The notes beneath the pieces are model-generated. The model ran no database searches. It was given only the letters and a program-made list of their open reading frames with translations, and had not been told where the DNA came from. Made by a program: the position numbers and the translations under genes. This document shows positions 42,247 to 51,771 of a stretch of DNA of 64,000 bases, piece after piece; position 1 is the stretch's first letter, and every line of letters begins with the position of its first letter. This DNA is from VSJD01 sp964617825 (GTDB taxonomy: Bacteria > Verrucomicrobiota > Kiritimatiellia > JAAZAB01), in the NCBI GenBank assembly GCA_964617825.1, contig CAZTWL010000002.1, positions 1 through 64,000 on the forward strand. Reading direction: 5' to 3'.

Positions 42247-42975
42247 TTATTTCTCGGCCTTGTTCAAATCCTGCTCGATATTGCGGGCAAAATCCTGGGT
42301 CAGGTAATCGAAGGTCATGGGGAGCGACAGTTCCAACTTGGAAATGAACTGGACGCCTATGCGGCCCTGAAGTGGACGGCATTCGAGCACATGCCCTCCA
42401 TGGGTAAAATCGGCGGAAAGGAAATGCAAATGCAGCCCAGGCACATTGACCGAGCTCATAAATGACGGCGTAAAAAAGCCGGCGAGCGTCCCGGCCACAT
42501 TTTGGAACTCGAATACCGGCTGGTCTTTGGCCACATCCGCCAGGGGACGATAATTTTCCTGCTTGGGCACGGAGCGCGTTCTCACGTAAGCAAAGACGCC
42601 GTCCATGCGAAGGGCGTAAAACAAGTTGGTCGAAGGCAGCAGCCGCTGAATCAGGTCCAAAAACGCCGCATAATCCATTTCCTGCGTAATTTCCTCGTGG
42701 CTGATCGGACGATAAAACGTGACACAAGCAAACGGAGTCAGGCAGTCATCCGGAATGATCGCCACGCGCCCGGCCGAATTAATCTGGTACACAACGCCAT
42801 CGAGCATGATCATTTCGCCATCGAGGTTTTCGAACGTGCCCAGGCCAAAATCGCCATGCCGCCTGATTTCTTTAAAAGGCACTTTCTGCTCGTAAAGCCC
42901 TTCCACCAGCGCATTGACCGGAGCGCACATGAAGAGCGCACTTCCCTTCAATGCCGGCTTGGATTTCGACTTCAT
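42247..42975 (-). CDS. budA: Alpha-acetolactate decarboxylase
   Basis: 242 residues. Family marks are GDFGLGTFENLDGEMIMLDGVVYQ near residue 41 and TPFACVTFY at 79-87. The zinc site is visible in HLHFLSADFTHGGH, which supplies three His. It converts acetolactate to acetoin, a redox and pH sink in mixed-acid fermentation. No acetolactate synthase or butanediol dehydrogenase is adjacent, so partners must lie elsewhere. On the opposite strand to GH116, with converging 3' ends. Confidence 0.88.
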   Translation of the reverse strand: MKSKSKPALKGSALFMCAPVNALVEGLYEQKVPFKEIRRHGDFGLGTFENLDGEMIMLDGVVYQINSAGRVAIIPDDCLTPFACVTFYRPISHEEITQEMDYAAFLDLIQRLLPSTNLFYALRMDGVFAYVRTRSVPKQENYRPLADVAKDQPVFEFQNVAGTLAGFFTPSFMSSVNVPGLHLHFLSADFTHGGHVLECRPLQGRIGVQFISKLELSLPMTFDYLTQDFARNIEQDLNKAEK

Positions 42976-43068
42976 GCTGTGTCCTTGTTTCAGATACTCC
43001 GCCGTCCATCGCCCGCCGTCTGTCTTCCGTTGTCTGTCGTCCGTCTTCAGTCGTCCGTCTTCCGGCCC

Positions 43069-44265
43069 TCAACGCTCCGGGTAATGGAACGCCACAGTCA
43101 AGGCATCCACCACGACCAGGGTGGTGTGCAGGTAAAACGCCTGATCGACGTAATCCCCATAATAACCCCGGTACTGTTCATAACTGCCCCATTTGCCTTC
43201 CGGCCGCTGGCTTTGCAGCAGGTACCGGAGCGCCTCCGCGTATACCGGCAGGTCGGTGAAATGCAAATAGCGCAGGCACGAAGTCAGCTCGGCGGTGATA
43301 TCGGCATCGTCCTGGCCGATGCCATACGCGGTCAAGTCGGCCAAGAGAGGGCGCAGATAGGTCTTGTCCGGCTCCGCAAAAAACTTGGCATCCAGTTTTT
43401 CGCCGAATTCGTACGGCACAAATATTTCATGGGTCAGGTTATACATTTCCATCTTGTTTTGCTTGAACCAGGCCGGATCGTGACGGGAAGCAATGACGCC
43501 GACATCGTAGGCCGCTTGCAGGGGAAACGGCTCGGGCAAACCAAAATGCTTGTAATAAAGATGAAAGGCCATGCGCTGATCGGACCCGCGATATTTCATG
43601 TGGTCATTGAGGCGCGCCAGCGTTTTTTGGATTTCCTGGCGATAAAGCTTGGTATCCAGGCCGAAGCGGTCCATCAAAAATGCCACGCGCAGATAGGAAG
43701 TGGAATCTTCCTTGAACTGCCGATCGTCAACGCGCAACATATCGTGGTAGCCGGGCGTAGCCGTTATTGCCGTAATCCCGCGGATGCGTTCGAGCAGCGC
43801 CGGTTTGCCGTCTGCCGGGGCCACGTCATAAAGCCGCAGGTAGACATCCAGCAGTTCGGCCAGCTTCTTCTTGCCCTTGATGCCGCGAGCGCGCAGGTCG
43901 GTCGGATTAACTTCCAGGGCGTCCAGCCAGCCGCGAGTCCGGACAAGCGCATCCCGATATCGGGTCTGGGTCGCGGCCAGAAACGCGTCGATTGCCCGTC
44001 CCGGCGCCGGGTTTGTGCCGACAAAGGTGTTCGAACCGGATGGGGCGCCAACCGCATGCGCGCCGGCCAAACCGGTTTGGTTGGAAACTTGGCCGGCAGC
44101 AGCCACGCCGCCGAGCGCCAAGACCATTGCGATGACAATACCCGGTCGCATAATCTTTCGAAATCCCAAGTATCCCAGGCACGTCATGACGCCTATTCGC
44201 GGATGGCACAGACGGCCCAAACAGCATGTGGCTTTCCCAAACATGGTATGCCTTGCCATCGACAT
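43069..44265 (-). CDS. Secreted helical protein of unknown function
   Basis: 398 residues as drawn. A better start is probably the Met 38 codons in (near 44151), which begins a signal peptide MRPGIVIAMVLALGGVAAAG. The mature part is all-helical with repeated short helices (RYRDALVRTRGWLDAL, YLRLYDVAPADGKPALLERI, NLTHEIFVPYEFG, YGDYVDQAFYLHTTLVVVDAL), reminiscent of alpha/alpha-toroid or TPR-like helical domains and of DUF6895-like proteins. I cannot name a function. It is divergent from the beta-galactosidase gene with a short shared upstream region. Confidence 0.55.
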   Translation of the reverse strand: MSMARHTMFGKATCCLGRLCHPRIGVMTCLGYLGFRKIMRPGIVIAMVLALGGVAAAGQVSNQTGLAGAHAVGAPSGSNTFVGTNPAPGRAIDAFLAATQTRYRDALVRTRGWLDALEVNPTDLRARGIKGKKKLAELLDVYLRLYDVAPADGKPALLERIRGITAITATPGYHDMLRVDDRQFKEDSTSYLRVAFLMDRFGLDTKLYRQEIQKTLARLNDHMKYRGSDQRMAFHLYYKHFGLPEPFPLQAAYDVGVIASRHDPAWFKQNKMEMYNLTHEIFVPYEFGEKLDAKFFAEPDKTYLRPLLADLTAYGIGQDDADITAELTSCLRYLHFTDLPVYAEALRYLLQSQRPEGKWGSYEQYRGYYGDYVDQAFYLHTTLVVVDALTVAFHYPER

Positions 44266-44410
44266 GGTTCAAGCACATAATCTTTTTGGCTTGTTCCGTA
44301 CCTTCAATGGAATAACATGCCGCATCGAGTCAGCCAACGACGGATTGGGTTTTGAAAAAACACAGGTTCACGAATTCGGCAAACGCAATCACCGCTTGGA
44401 GAATAGCCCC

Positions 44411-47400
44411 ATGAATAAAAATCAGACCAGCGCTCTTGACTGGGAAAATCCGCAACTCCTTCAGCGGAACCGCGCGAGCGCCCATGCCACGCTCATTCCC
44501 TTTACCGATGAATCCTCGGCCTGCAAGGGCGACCGGAAAGCGTCGTCGTTTTTTCACCTGCTGAACGGGACCTGGCGCTTTTTCCACGGGGCAACGCCCT
44601 GGGCTGCGCCGGAAGGCTTTTTTAAGGAGGACTTTGACGACAGTTCCTGGGGCACGCTGCCGGTGCCCGGCATCTGGCAAATGCACGGCTATGACCGGCC
44701 GCAATACACGAACTCCGATTTTCCCTTTCCCATGGATCCGCCGCACGTGCCCGACGACAACCCTGTCGGGCTTTACCGCCGGACATTCGAAATCCCGCAG
44801 GCCTGGCAAGGCCGGCAGATCCTCCTGACGTTCGAAGGCGTGGCCTCCGCATTTTATGTATGGGTCAACGGCCAAAGCGTGGGGTTCAGCAAGGGCAGCC
44901 ACATGCCGGCCGAATTCAATATCACGCCGCAACTCCGGCGGGGATCGAATCATTTGACCGTCCAGGTATTTAAATGGTCGGACGCCAGCTACCTGGAAGA
45001 CCAGGACATGTGGCGCCTGAACGGCATCTTCCGGGATGTCCATCTTGCGGCCGTGCCCGTCGTGCACCTGCGCGATATCCGCGTCCGGACCTTGCTGGAC
45101 AAGGATTATGCCAATGCCCGGATGGAAGTCGCCGCCCGGCTGCTGAATTACAGCGCCGCCACGCAGACCGGCTATCGCCTCGCCCTGAAACTGCTGGACC
45201 CCGCCGGAGCGACGGTGCTCGAGAAAAACGAGGCCGCCGGGCCCGCATTGGCCGGTCAGGCGGAACGGGAATGGACCCTGGATGCAACCGTGACTGCGCC
45301 CGCAAAGTGGACGGCGGAAACGCCCGCGCTTTACACGCTCATCTGTACGCTAACGGATCCGGATGGCAAAGCGGCCGAAGTCACCGCGACCCGCGTCGGC
45401 TTCCGCCAGGTGGAGATCCGCAACCGCCAGCTTTTGATTAACGGCGTGCCGCTCAAGCTGAAGGGCGTCAACCGCCACGAGTTCGATCCGGACACGGGTT
45501 ATGCCGTTTCACTCGAATCCATGGTTCGCGACATCGTGCTGATGAAACAACACAACATCAACACCGTGCGGACGTCGCATTATCCCAACGATCCCCGCTG
45601 GTATGACCTTTGCGACCGTTACGGCATCTATGTGGTCGACGAAGCCGACCAGGAAGCCCATGGCTTCGGTTACACGGAAGCCGCCATTCCCTCGCGGCTA
45701 CCCGAATGGCAGGCGGCATTCGTGGACCGCGCTGCGCGCATGGTGGAGCGGGATAAGAACCACCCTTCGGTCATCATCTGGTCGCTGGGCAACGAAACCG
45801 GGTATGGGGCCAATATCGATGCCATGCGGGACTGGATCCGCGCCGCCGATCCCACCCGGCCCATTCACTTCGAACGGGCCGCCGATGCGCCGATGGTCGA
45901 TATCGTCAGCATCATGTACCCGCAAATAACCAAGCTGGCGGAAGAAGGTGCCAAGGACGATCCGCGCCCGTTTTTCATGTGCGAATATGCGCATGCCATG
46001 GGCAACGGCCCCGGCAGCCTCAAAGAATACTGGGACACCATCTATGCGCACGACCGCCTGCTGGGCGGCTGCGTCTGGGAATGGGCCGATCACGGCATCA
46101 GGCAGCATAAGGCCGATGGCACGGCCTGGTTTGCCTATGGCGGGGATTTTGGGGAGTATCCCAACGACGGCAATTTCTGCCTGGATGGCCTCGTATCGCC
46201 CGATCGCGTCCCCCACCCCTGCATGCATGAGCTCAAGCACGTCTATGCCCCCGTACGGGTGGAAGCCGCGGACCTCAAGAACGGGCGCGTGACAATCGTC
46301 AACCGCTACAATTTTTCCGCGCTCGCCAACCTGCAATGTCGTTGGCAATTGCAGCAGGACGACCGCATCCTCCAGGAAGGGACGCTGCCGCCGCTGGAAA
46401 TCCCGGCCGGCGCGCGCAAGGACACGCCGATTCCCTATCGCCTGCCCCCCGGCGAACCGGGCGCGGAATACTGGTTAAATCTATCCTTTGTCCAAGTCGC
46501 CGCAACGGCCTGGGCGCCGGCCGGATTTGAAATCGCTTCCGCCCAGTTTGCCGTGCCGTTGAAAACCGCATCCCATCCGGCGGTCAAGCACGCCGCCATG
46601 CCGGCGTTAACCACCGAGGAACGCCGCGACGAACTCCTGGTGAGCGCGGGCAATTTTACGATCGGCTTCGACCGCCACCGCGGCACGCTGACCAGGTGGA
46701 CTTTGGCCGGCCAGGCGCTCATTCAAGCCGGACCGCGCATCAACCTCTGGCGCGGACCGACGGATAATGACGGCGGCATGATCGTGCACGTCCAGCGCCA
46801 TACCGGCCAGATGGTGGGCGATCGCGGCCTGGGGCGCATTGCGCCGAAGTGGCGGGAAGCCGGTTATGACCGCCTGATCCCCCGGGTCGACTCTCTGGCT
46901 TTCAACCATCCGGAACCGGCGGTGTTCCAGGCAAAGATTCGGACCGTGCTGGCGGCAAAATCGATGGTTCCCGCATTTGCCTGCGACCAGACTTTGACAA
47001 TTTACGGCAGCGGCGACCTTATCGTTCAAACCGACCTTAAACCGCTTCGCGACCAGTTGCCGGACCTGCCGCGGTTTGGCCTGCAGATGGTGCTGCCGGC
47101 CGGATACGACCAAATGACCTGGTATGGCCGGGGACCGCATGAAAACTACGACGATCGCAAGGCGAGCGCCCATGTGGGCGTGTATGCCGGCAGCGTTCAG
47201 GACCAGTATGTGCCCTACATCCGGCCGCAGGAAAACGGCAACAAAACGGAAGTGCGCTGGGTCACGCTGACCGACCGAAAGGGCACGGGGTTGCTGGCCT
47301 GCGGCCTGCCGCTGCTGAATGTCAGCGCGCACCATTATTCGACGGACGATCTGACCTGGGTCATGCACGCCTGTGAATTGCAGCGCCGGCAGGAAATCTA

Positions 47401-47572
47401 TCTTAACCTGGATTATCGCCAAGGCGGGCTCGGGAGCAACAGTTGCGGCCCGCGTCCGCTGCCGCAGTATCTGCTGATGCCGGAACCGATGTCCTTCCGC
47501 TTACGGCTCCGCCCGTTCACCGCCGGCGATTCGCCCTGGGCGCGACTGCGGTGTCTGCCCAATGAGGCATAA
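44411..47572 (+). CDS. lacZ: Beta-galactosidase, GH2 family (LacZ type)
   Basis: 1053 residues starting at ATG 44411; the frame is open further upstream but without support. Five LacZ domains are visible: jelly-roll (VPGIWQMHGYDRPQYTN), immunoglobulin-like, TIM barrel with the acid/base Glu in WSLGNETGYG and the nucleophile Glu in FFMCEYAHAMGN, a second Ig-like region, and the C-terminal Bgal_small_N (RGPTDNDGG; WYGRGPHENYDDRKASA). No signal peptide. It hydrolyses beta-galactosides in the cytoplasm. The length matches E. coli LacZ (about 1024). Confidence 0.92.
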   Translation: MNKNQTSALDWENPQLLQRNRASAHATLIPFTDESSACKGDRKASSFFHLLNGTWRFFHGATPWAAPEGFFKEDFDDSSWGTLPVPGIWQMHGYDRPQYTNSDFPFPMDPPHVPDDNPVGLYRRTFEIPQAWQGRQILLTFEGVASAFYVWVNGQSVGFSKGSHMPAEFNITPQLRRGSNHLTVQVFKWSDASYLEDQDMWRLNGIFRDVHLAAVPVVHLRDIRVRTLLDKDYANARMEVAARLLNYSAATQTGYRLALKLLDPAGATVLEKNEAAGPALAGQAEREWTLDATVTAPAKWTAETPALYTLICTLTDPDGKAAEVTATRVGFRQVEIRNRQLLINGVPLKLKGVNRHEFDPDTGYAVSLESMVRDIVLMKQHNINTVRTSHYPNDPRWYDLCDRYGIYVVDEADQEAHGFGYTEAAIPSRLPEWQAAFVDRAARMVERDKNHPSVIIWSLGNETGYGANIDAMRDWIRAADPTRPIHFERAADAPMVDIVSIMYPQITKLAEEGAKDDPRPFFMCEYAHAMGNGPGSLKEYWDTIYAHDRLLGGCVWEWADHGIRQHKADGTAWFAYGGDFGEYPNDGNFCLDGLVSPDRVPHPCMHELKHVYAPVRVEAADLKNGRVTIVNRYNFSALANLQCRWQLQQDDRILQEGTLPPLEIPAGARKDTPIPYRLPPGEPGAEYWLNLSFVQVAATAWAPAGFEIASAQFAVPLKTASHPAVKHAAMPALTTEERRDELLVSAGNFTIGFDRHRGTLTRWTLAGQALIQAGPRINLWRGPTDNDGGMIVHVQRHTGQMVGDRGLGRIAPKWREAGYDRLIPRVDSLAFNHPEPAVFQAKIRTVLAAKSMVPAFACDQTLTIYGSGDLIVQTDLKPLRDQLPDLPRFGLQMVLPAGYDQMTWYGRGPHENYDDRKASAHVGVYAGSVQDQYVPYIRPQENGNKTEVRWVTLTDRKGTGLLACGLPLLNVSAHHYSTDDLTWVMHACELQRRQEIYLNLDYRQGGLGSNSCGPRPLPQYLLMPEPMSFRLRLRPFTAGDSPWARLRCLPNEA

Positions 47573-47648
47573 AGCTCCAGCGTGGGCAAGGCCAACAACC
47601 TAAGTCGGACGGCAAAAAATCCGGGAAATAACGACCGCAAACGGCGCA

Positions 47649-47672
47649 GCGCCAGGCGGACCTGCCTGGCGC
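47649..47672. terminator. Hairpin between converging lacZ and suhB-like genes
   Basis: GCGCCAGGC and GCCTGGCGC form a 9-bp perfect stem with a 6-base loop. There is no T run on either side, so intrinsic termination is only possible, not shown. Confidence 0.4.
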
Positions 47673-47681
47673 ACCCGTAAT

Positions 47682-48446
47682 TTAATCCTGCAGATAAGGC
47701 CGGAATTCGCGATCGATGGCTCCGTTGGTTGCAACAATGCCGCGCCGGTAAAAATCGCTGCCGCCATCTAAATCGCAGATTTTCCCGCCGGCTTCGGTTA
47801 CCAGAAGCATTCCGCCGGCATAATCATAGGGTTGCAAGGCAAACTCCCAATAGGCGGCAAAACGCCCGGCAGCCACATAACTCAAATCGATTGCCGCCGA
47901 CCCAAGCCGGCAGATCCCACGGACTTGCGGGGCGATCCGGTTGAAATACTTGAGATTATTGTCCTTCAGTCCGGCGCGCAAACACGCGAAACCGGTCCCG
48001 AGCATGGCTTCGGAGAGATGTTCGCAATTGGAAACATGGATCGGATGTCCATTGAGAAACGCGCCTTTCCCTTTTTCCGCCCAGAACAGCTCGTTGAGCC
48101 GGGGCGCATAAATCGCCGCCTTGACCGTCGCGCCCCGATGTTGCAGCGCGATGGACACGCCATAGACCGGCAGTTCGGCGGCGAATGCCGCCGTTCCGTC
48201 GATCGGGTCGATTACCCAGCAATAATCGCTGTTATGGGACGCCTTCCCGGTTTCTTCTCCGAAAAAATCGTAATCGGGTGTGGTTTGCGCTATGCGGGCG
48301 GCAATCAATTTTTCCACGGCTTTGTCCGCGGCCGTGACGATATCCTTCGAATTCTTGTATTCGATATCTTCCCGCCGGAGCCGGGCGAATTCGGTCAAAC
48401 TGAGTTTGCCCGCCTCGACCGCCAATGCTTTCATGAATTCAATCAT
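47682..48446 (-). CDS. suhB: Inositol monophosphatase family protein
   Basis: 254 residues with all metal-site motifs: FFGEETGK (Glu), WVIDPIDGTAAF (Asp-Ile-Asp) and WEFALQPYDYAGGMLLV (Asp). Cytoplasmic Mg2+-dependent, lithium-sensitive phosphatases of this type act on inositol-1-phosphate or related sugar phosphates, including 3'-phosphoadenosine nucleotides in some members, so the symbol is used loosely. A small possible gene lies just upstream on the same strand. Confidence 0.85.
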   Translation of the reverse strand: MIEFMKALAVEAGKLSLTEFARLRREDIEYKNSKDIVTAADKAVEKLIAARIAQTTPDYDFFGEETGKASHNSDYCWVIDPIDGTAAFAAELPVYGVSIALQHRGATVKAAIYAPRLNELFWAEKGKGAFLNGHPIHVSNCEHLSEAMLGTGFACLRAGLKDNNLKYFNRIAPQVRGICRLGSAAIDLSYVAAGRFAAYWEFALQPYDYAGGMLLVTEAGGKICDLDGGSDFYRRGIVATNGAIDREFRPYLQD

Positions 48447-48447
48447 T

Positions 48448-48624
48448 TTATTCGTTCCCCAGAAGATGCGCCATCATTGCCGCCGGCGCCGAAATCGAAA
48501 TCCTGCGCGTTTCGGAAACCGAGAAACGGTACGTCAGCATGACATCGACGTCAACCTTTTTCCCGGCAAGGATTTCAGCCACGCGCCGAGGATGCAGGGC
48601 GATTCCATAAGGCTCCAGCGCCAT
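48448..48624 (-). CDS. Possible small gene upstream of suhB
   Basis: 58 codons from the ATG at 48624, with TAA one base before the suhB ATG. The predicted peptide (MALEPYGIALHPRRVAEILAGK onward) has a good amino-acid balance, and the frame stays open for about 25 further codons upstream without an ATG. The tight spacing to suhB and the gap it would otherwise leave argue for coding; nothing proves it and I know no family. Confidence 0.3.
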   Translation of the reverse strand: MALEPYGIALHPRRVAEILAGKKVDVDVMLTYRFSVSETRRISISAPAAMMAHLLGNE

Positions 48625-48743
48625 CCAGGGCGCGAAACTTTCGCCGGGCAGCGCGATACGCGCGCGGGAAAGGCTTGCCCTGATCCGATATTTTGTCCAT
48701 GATCGCCATGGTCGTTTTTAAACATCCAATGGAGGACCAAGCT

Positions 48744-49805
48744 ATGGCGGCAAAAGTCAAATGGGGCGTAATCGGATGCGGCGGCATTGCCGCCCGCCGG
48801 ACAATTCCGGAATTCATGAAAATGGTTTCGAACGCGGAACTGGTGTCGGTCATGGACATTTCCGCCGAGCGCGCCAAAGCCGTGGCCGGACAATTCGGCA
48901 TTCCGCACTGGTGCACCACCGAAAAGGAACTGCTCCGCCACGGCGTGGATGCGGTCTACATCGCCACGCCGCCGAACGCGCACTGTCGCCAGGTCATCCA
49001 GGCCGCCAAAGCCGGGAAGCATGTTCTCTGCGAAAAGCCCGTCGCGGTTTCCATCCGGGAAATCGAACGCATGCAGGCGGCCTGCCAGGCGGCGCAGATC
49101 AAATTCATGCTGGGATTCTGCATGCATCATAACGTCTACAACAAAAAGGCGCGCGAGTTGGTGCAAGCCGGCGCGCTCGGCCAGATGGTCATGGGACGCG
49201 CCGAACTGACCTGCTGGTATCCGCCGATCCCAGGCGCCTGGCGCCAGGATCTTGCCGTCAGCCATGGCGGCTCGCTGATCGACATGGGCATCCACTGCCT
49301 CGACATCCTGGAATGGATCATGAACACCCGGATTGTGGAAGTCACGGGATTCCAGGACCAGCTCACGCAAAAATATGCCACGCCGGTCGAGGACACCTCC
49401 ACCATCCTGGCCCGGTTCGGCAACGGCGCCCACGGCATCATCGACAATTATTTTAATATCCCGGATGCGGCCGCCCAAAACAGCCTGGAACTATACGGCA
49501 CCAAGGGCGCGATTATCGGCCAGGGCACGATCGGCCAGGACCCCACGGGCAAAATGTTCAGCATCCTGCAGACGGAAGAGACGGGCTATAATGCCAACCA
49601 GGTGCGGAATGTGGAAGCCCAACGGCAGGAATACCACCTGGAAGGCATCGGGCTTTACGGCCAAATGATCGATATCTTCAGCCGCTGCATTGTGGAGAAC
49701 ACGACCCCGCCCATCACGCTGGACGATGGCCGCCATTCTGTTGCCGTTGTCCTGGCCGTTTATGAAGCCATCCGTAAACGGAAGACAATCAAGGTTCGCG
49801 GCTGA
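48744..49805 (+). CDS. Gfo/Idh/MocA family oxidoreductase
   Basis: 353 residues. The N-terminal Rossmann fold has GVIGCGGIAARRTIPEF and the EKPVAV motif whose Lys contacts NAD(P). The C-terminal alpha/beta domain has GSLIDMGIHCLDILEWI. It oxidises or reduces a sugar or inositol. ATG 48744 lies 9 bases after GGAGGACC. The position next to the inositol-monophosphatase-like gene, on opposite strands, may reflect inositol or sugar-phosphate metabolism, but this is weak. Confidence 0.85.
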   Translation: MAAKVKWGVIGCGGIAARRTIPEFMKMVSNAELVSVMDISAERAKAVAGQFGIPHWCTTEKELLRHGVDAVYIATPPNAHCRQVIQAAKAGKHVLCEKPVAVSIREIERMQAACQAAQIKFMLGFCMHHNVYNKKARELVQAGALGQMVMGRAELTCWYPPIPGAWRQDLAVSHGGSLIDMGIHCLDILEWIMNTRIVEVTGFQDQLTQKYATPVEDTSTILARFGNGAHGIIDNYFNIPDAAAQNSLELYGTKGAIIGQGTIGQDPTGKMFSILQTEETGYNANQVRNVEAQRQEYHLEGIGLYGQMIDIFSRCIVENTTPPITLDDGRHSVAVVLAVYEAIRKRKTIKVRG

Positions 49806-49986
49806 AAAAAGCGCTTGCCCAGCCGTGGCCGCATCACATTTGGCGGCCGGCTGAAAGGTTCCATCGCGTTAAAATCGCACGCGCGAAGCTTCCGGCAACA
49901 GGACGGCGCCATGACTGCCGCCCGGCGGCGAAAATTTTTGGCTTGCACCGCCCGATTAAACCAGTATGGTATGGTCCTCTTCTGCA

Positions 49987-50063
49987 GGGGGAGTAGCGCA
50001 ATTGGTTAGAGCATCGGCTTGTCACGCCGAAGGTTGCGGGTTCGAGCCCCGTCTCTCCCGCCA
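49987..50063 (+). tRNA. tRNA-Asp (GTC anticodon)
   Basis: 77 nt including encoded CCA. Acceptor arms GGGGGAG and CTCTCCC pair with one G-U. The D-arm is GCGC...GAGC. Anticodon stem TCGGC/GCCGA surrounds the loop TTGTCAC with anticodon GTC, and the T-arm has GGTTCGAGC. The 3' CCA is also the first base pairs of an inverted repeat leading into the GIY-YIG gene, so the tRNA end looks like an insertion point. Confidence 0.95.
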
Positions 50064-50123
50064 CGCTTCGCCCTTTGGGCTACGCGTGGCACAGCCATGT
50101 CGGAGCCGAAAGGGCGAAGCGTG
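50062..50123. repeat. Palindrome at the tRNA-Asp 3' end
   Basis: CACGCTTCGCCCTTT at 50062-50076 is perfectly inverted at 50109-50123 (AAAGGGCGAAGCGTG). A second hairpin, GCCCTGCG...CGTAGGGC, follows. Together they form the leader of the GIY-YIG gene. Confidence 0.8.
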
Positions 50124-50161
50124 CCCTGCGTAGTTGACCGTAGGGCAACGAAGCACGGGCC

Positions 50162-50455
50162 ATGTATTTCGTCTACATTTTGCGCAGCGCCAGTCATCCC
50201 GGCAACACCTACGTCGGCTTCACGGAAAACGTCGCCGCACGGCTCAAGAAGCACAACGCCGGCGGCAATCTGTCCACCGCCAGGTATCGGCCATGGCAAC
50301 TGGTTTTCTTCTGTGCGTTCGAAGATAAATCCCGCGCATATCAAGCCAGCTTGCGCAGGTGCGAAGGCGGAATTTTGAGGACCAACCGATATTTGGCCAC
50401 AGTGCGCCGCGCCACCTGCAAGCCTTCGCCTTTGAGGCGATCCATAATCTCCTGA
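50162..50455 (+). pseudogene. GIY-YIG endonuclease-like gene, 3' truncated
   Basis: Residues 1-57 carry the GIY-YIG core (MYFVYILRSASHPGNTYVGFTENVAARLKKHNAGG, TARYRPWQLVFFCAFEDK). After EDKSRAYQ the frame continues through the antisense of the rpoN end to give an unrelated tail. Complete members continue with an F-E-x-x-L-K metal-site Glu and S-G-S-G-R-A-F, which are missing here. The loss point coincides with the rpoN stop at 50341-50343, so a deletion or insertion event placed this fragment between tRNA-Asp and rpoN. Probably inactive. Confidence 0.75.
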
Positions 50456-51771
50456 TCCGAAAGCGGATGGGCCGCATCTTCGGCGGCCACCAGCAAGGCG
50501 ATCTTGTCCTGAACCGTTTTGTTCGAAACCGTTTTGCCGTCGGCCGTCTTCAAACCCGGGGCAAAAAAATACTTCAGCGCAAACAGTCCGCGCGGCGTCT
50601 TCATATACTTGTTGGCCACGCAGCGGCAAATCGTGGTTTCGTGCAGACCGACGACGCGCGCCACTTCCGCCATGGCCAGCGGCTTAAGCTGGGCAACGCC
50701 CTGATCCAGAAATTCCGATTGCACCCGGACAATCTCCGTGGCCACCCGGTAAAGCGTCCTCTGGCGCTGGGTAATGCTCTTGATCAAAAACAGCCCCGAC
50801 CGGATGCGCTCCCGAATGTAAGCTTTGACATCCGGTTTGGTTGCGTCACTCTGCACCATGTCTTTGTATTGCCGGCTGATCCAAAGCCGCGGAACATGCT
50901 CATCGTTCAGGATCACCCGATAGCCGACCTCGGCCTTTTCCACCACGATGTCCGGCACGATATAGGCCGGCTCCTCGTCGCCGAAGATCCGCCCCGGTTT
51001 CGGCTCCAGCATGGCGATGACCTTGGCCGCCTGCTGCACCTGCTCCAGCGGCACGGAAAGCGCATGCGCAATCTCCTTGAACTGCTTGTTGCCCAGCAAG
51101 TCCAGGTGGCTTTTGACCACAGCCGCGGCCAGCGACTCCCCCTGCCCCATCCTTTCCAGCTGCAGGAGCAAACATTCCCGGACATCGCAAGCCCCAACGC
51201 CAATGGGATCGAAATCCTGAATGACAACCAGGACATCGCGAATCTGCGCCGCTTCGAAGCCGGTGGCAACAGCAAGCTCCTCCACGCTCTGCAAGAGGTA
51301 CCCGTCATCGCTGATGCTGCCGACAATCAGTTCGCCAATGTGGTGATCCCTTTCGCTCAACCCGGCCTCGCGCAACTGCTGATTCAGGTGCTCCTGAAGC
51401 GACTCCGGCTTGACCTGGGAATCGATAAAGAACGCGCGCCGCTTTTCCCGGCCCGCATCGTAAGGATCGGAAGCCATGTCCTGCATGAAATACTTGCAGC
51501 TCTCTTCGTCAATCCGCGAGAGGATTTCGAATTCGCTCTTGAAACCGAGCTCCTTGGCGTCGTCCACCGCGCCGGCGCCGGGCTCTACCTCGATGCTTAT
51601 GGTTTTCGGAGGAGTTTCTTCCAGGGTCGGATTGCTTTGCAGTTCCTGTTGCACCAAGGCGCGCAATTCCAGCATGGGCGCCTGCAGCATTTCCAGCGAC
51701 TGCCGCAGCTGGGGCGCCATCACCTGAAGCTGGCGCTGCTCCTGAGACATGGAAAGCGATTGATTGGCCAT
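50341..51771 (-). CDS. rpoN: RNA polymerase sigma-54 factor
   Basis: 476 residues with the three sigma-54 regions: a Gln-rich N-terminal activator-contact region (SLSMSQEQRQLQVMAPQLRQSLEML), the core-binding domain, and the C-terminal DNA-binding part with HTH and the invariant RpoN box ARRTVAKYR. The start is the ATG at 51771 (MANQSLSMS); the frame is open for 20 codons upstream. Sigma-54 recognises -24/-12 promoters and needs AAA+ activators, none of which is in this window. The C-terminus is complete (LKIPPSHLRKLA). Confidence 0.92.
   Translation of the reverse strand: MANQSLSMSQEQRQLQVMAPQLRQSLEMLQAPMLELRALVQQELQSNPTLEETPPKTISIEVEPGAGAVDDAKELGFKSEFEILSRIDEESCKYFMQDMASDPYDAGREKRRAFFIDSQVKPESLQEHLNQQLREAGLSERDHHIGELIVGSISDDGYLLQSVEELAVATGFEAAQIRDVLVVIQDFDPIGVGACDVRECLLLQLERMGQGESLAAAVVKSHLDLLGNKQFKEIAHALSVPLEQVQQAAKVIAMLEPKPGRIFGDEEPAYIVPDIVVEKAEVGYRVILNDEHVPRLWISRQYKDMVQSDATKPDVKAYIRERIRSGLFLIKSITQRQRTLYRVATEIVRVQSEFLDQGVAQLKPLAMAEVARVVGLHETTICRCVANKYMKTPRGLFALKYFFAPGLKTADGKTVSNKTVQDKIALLVAAEDAAHPLSDQEIMDRLKGEGLQVARRTVAKYRLVLKIPPSHLRKLA

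Noticed and set aside
42502..44280. 592-codon + strand frame opposite budA and the secreted helical protein
   Set aside because: It covers two genes read the other way, one with a clear zinc site; no motif of its own.
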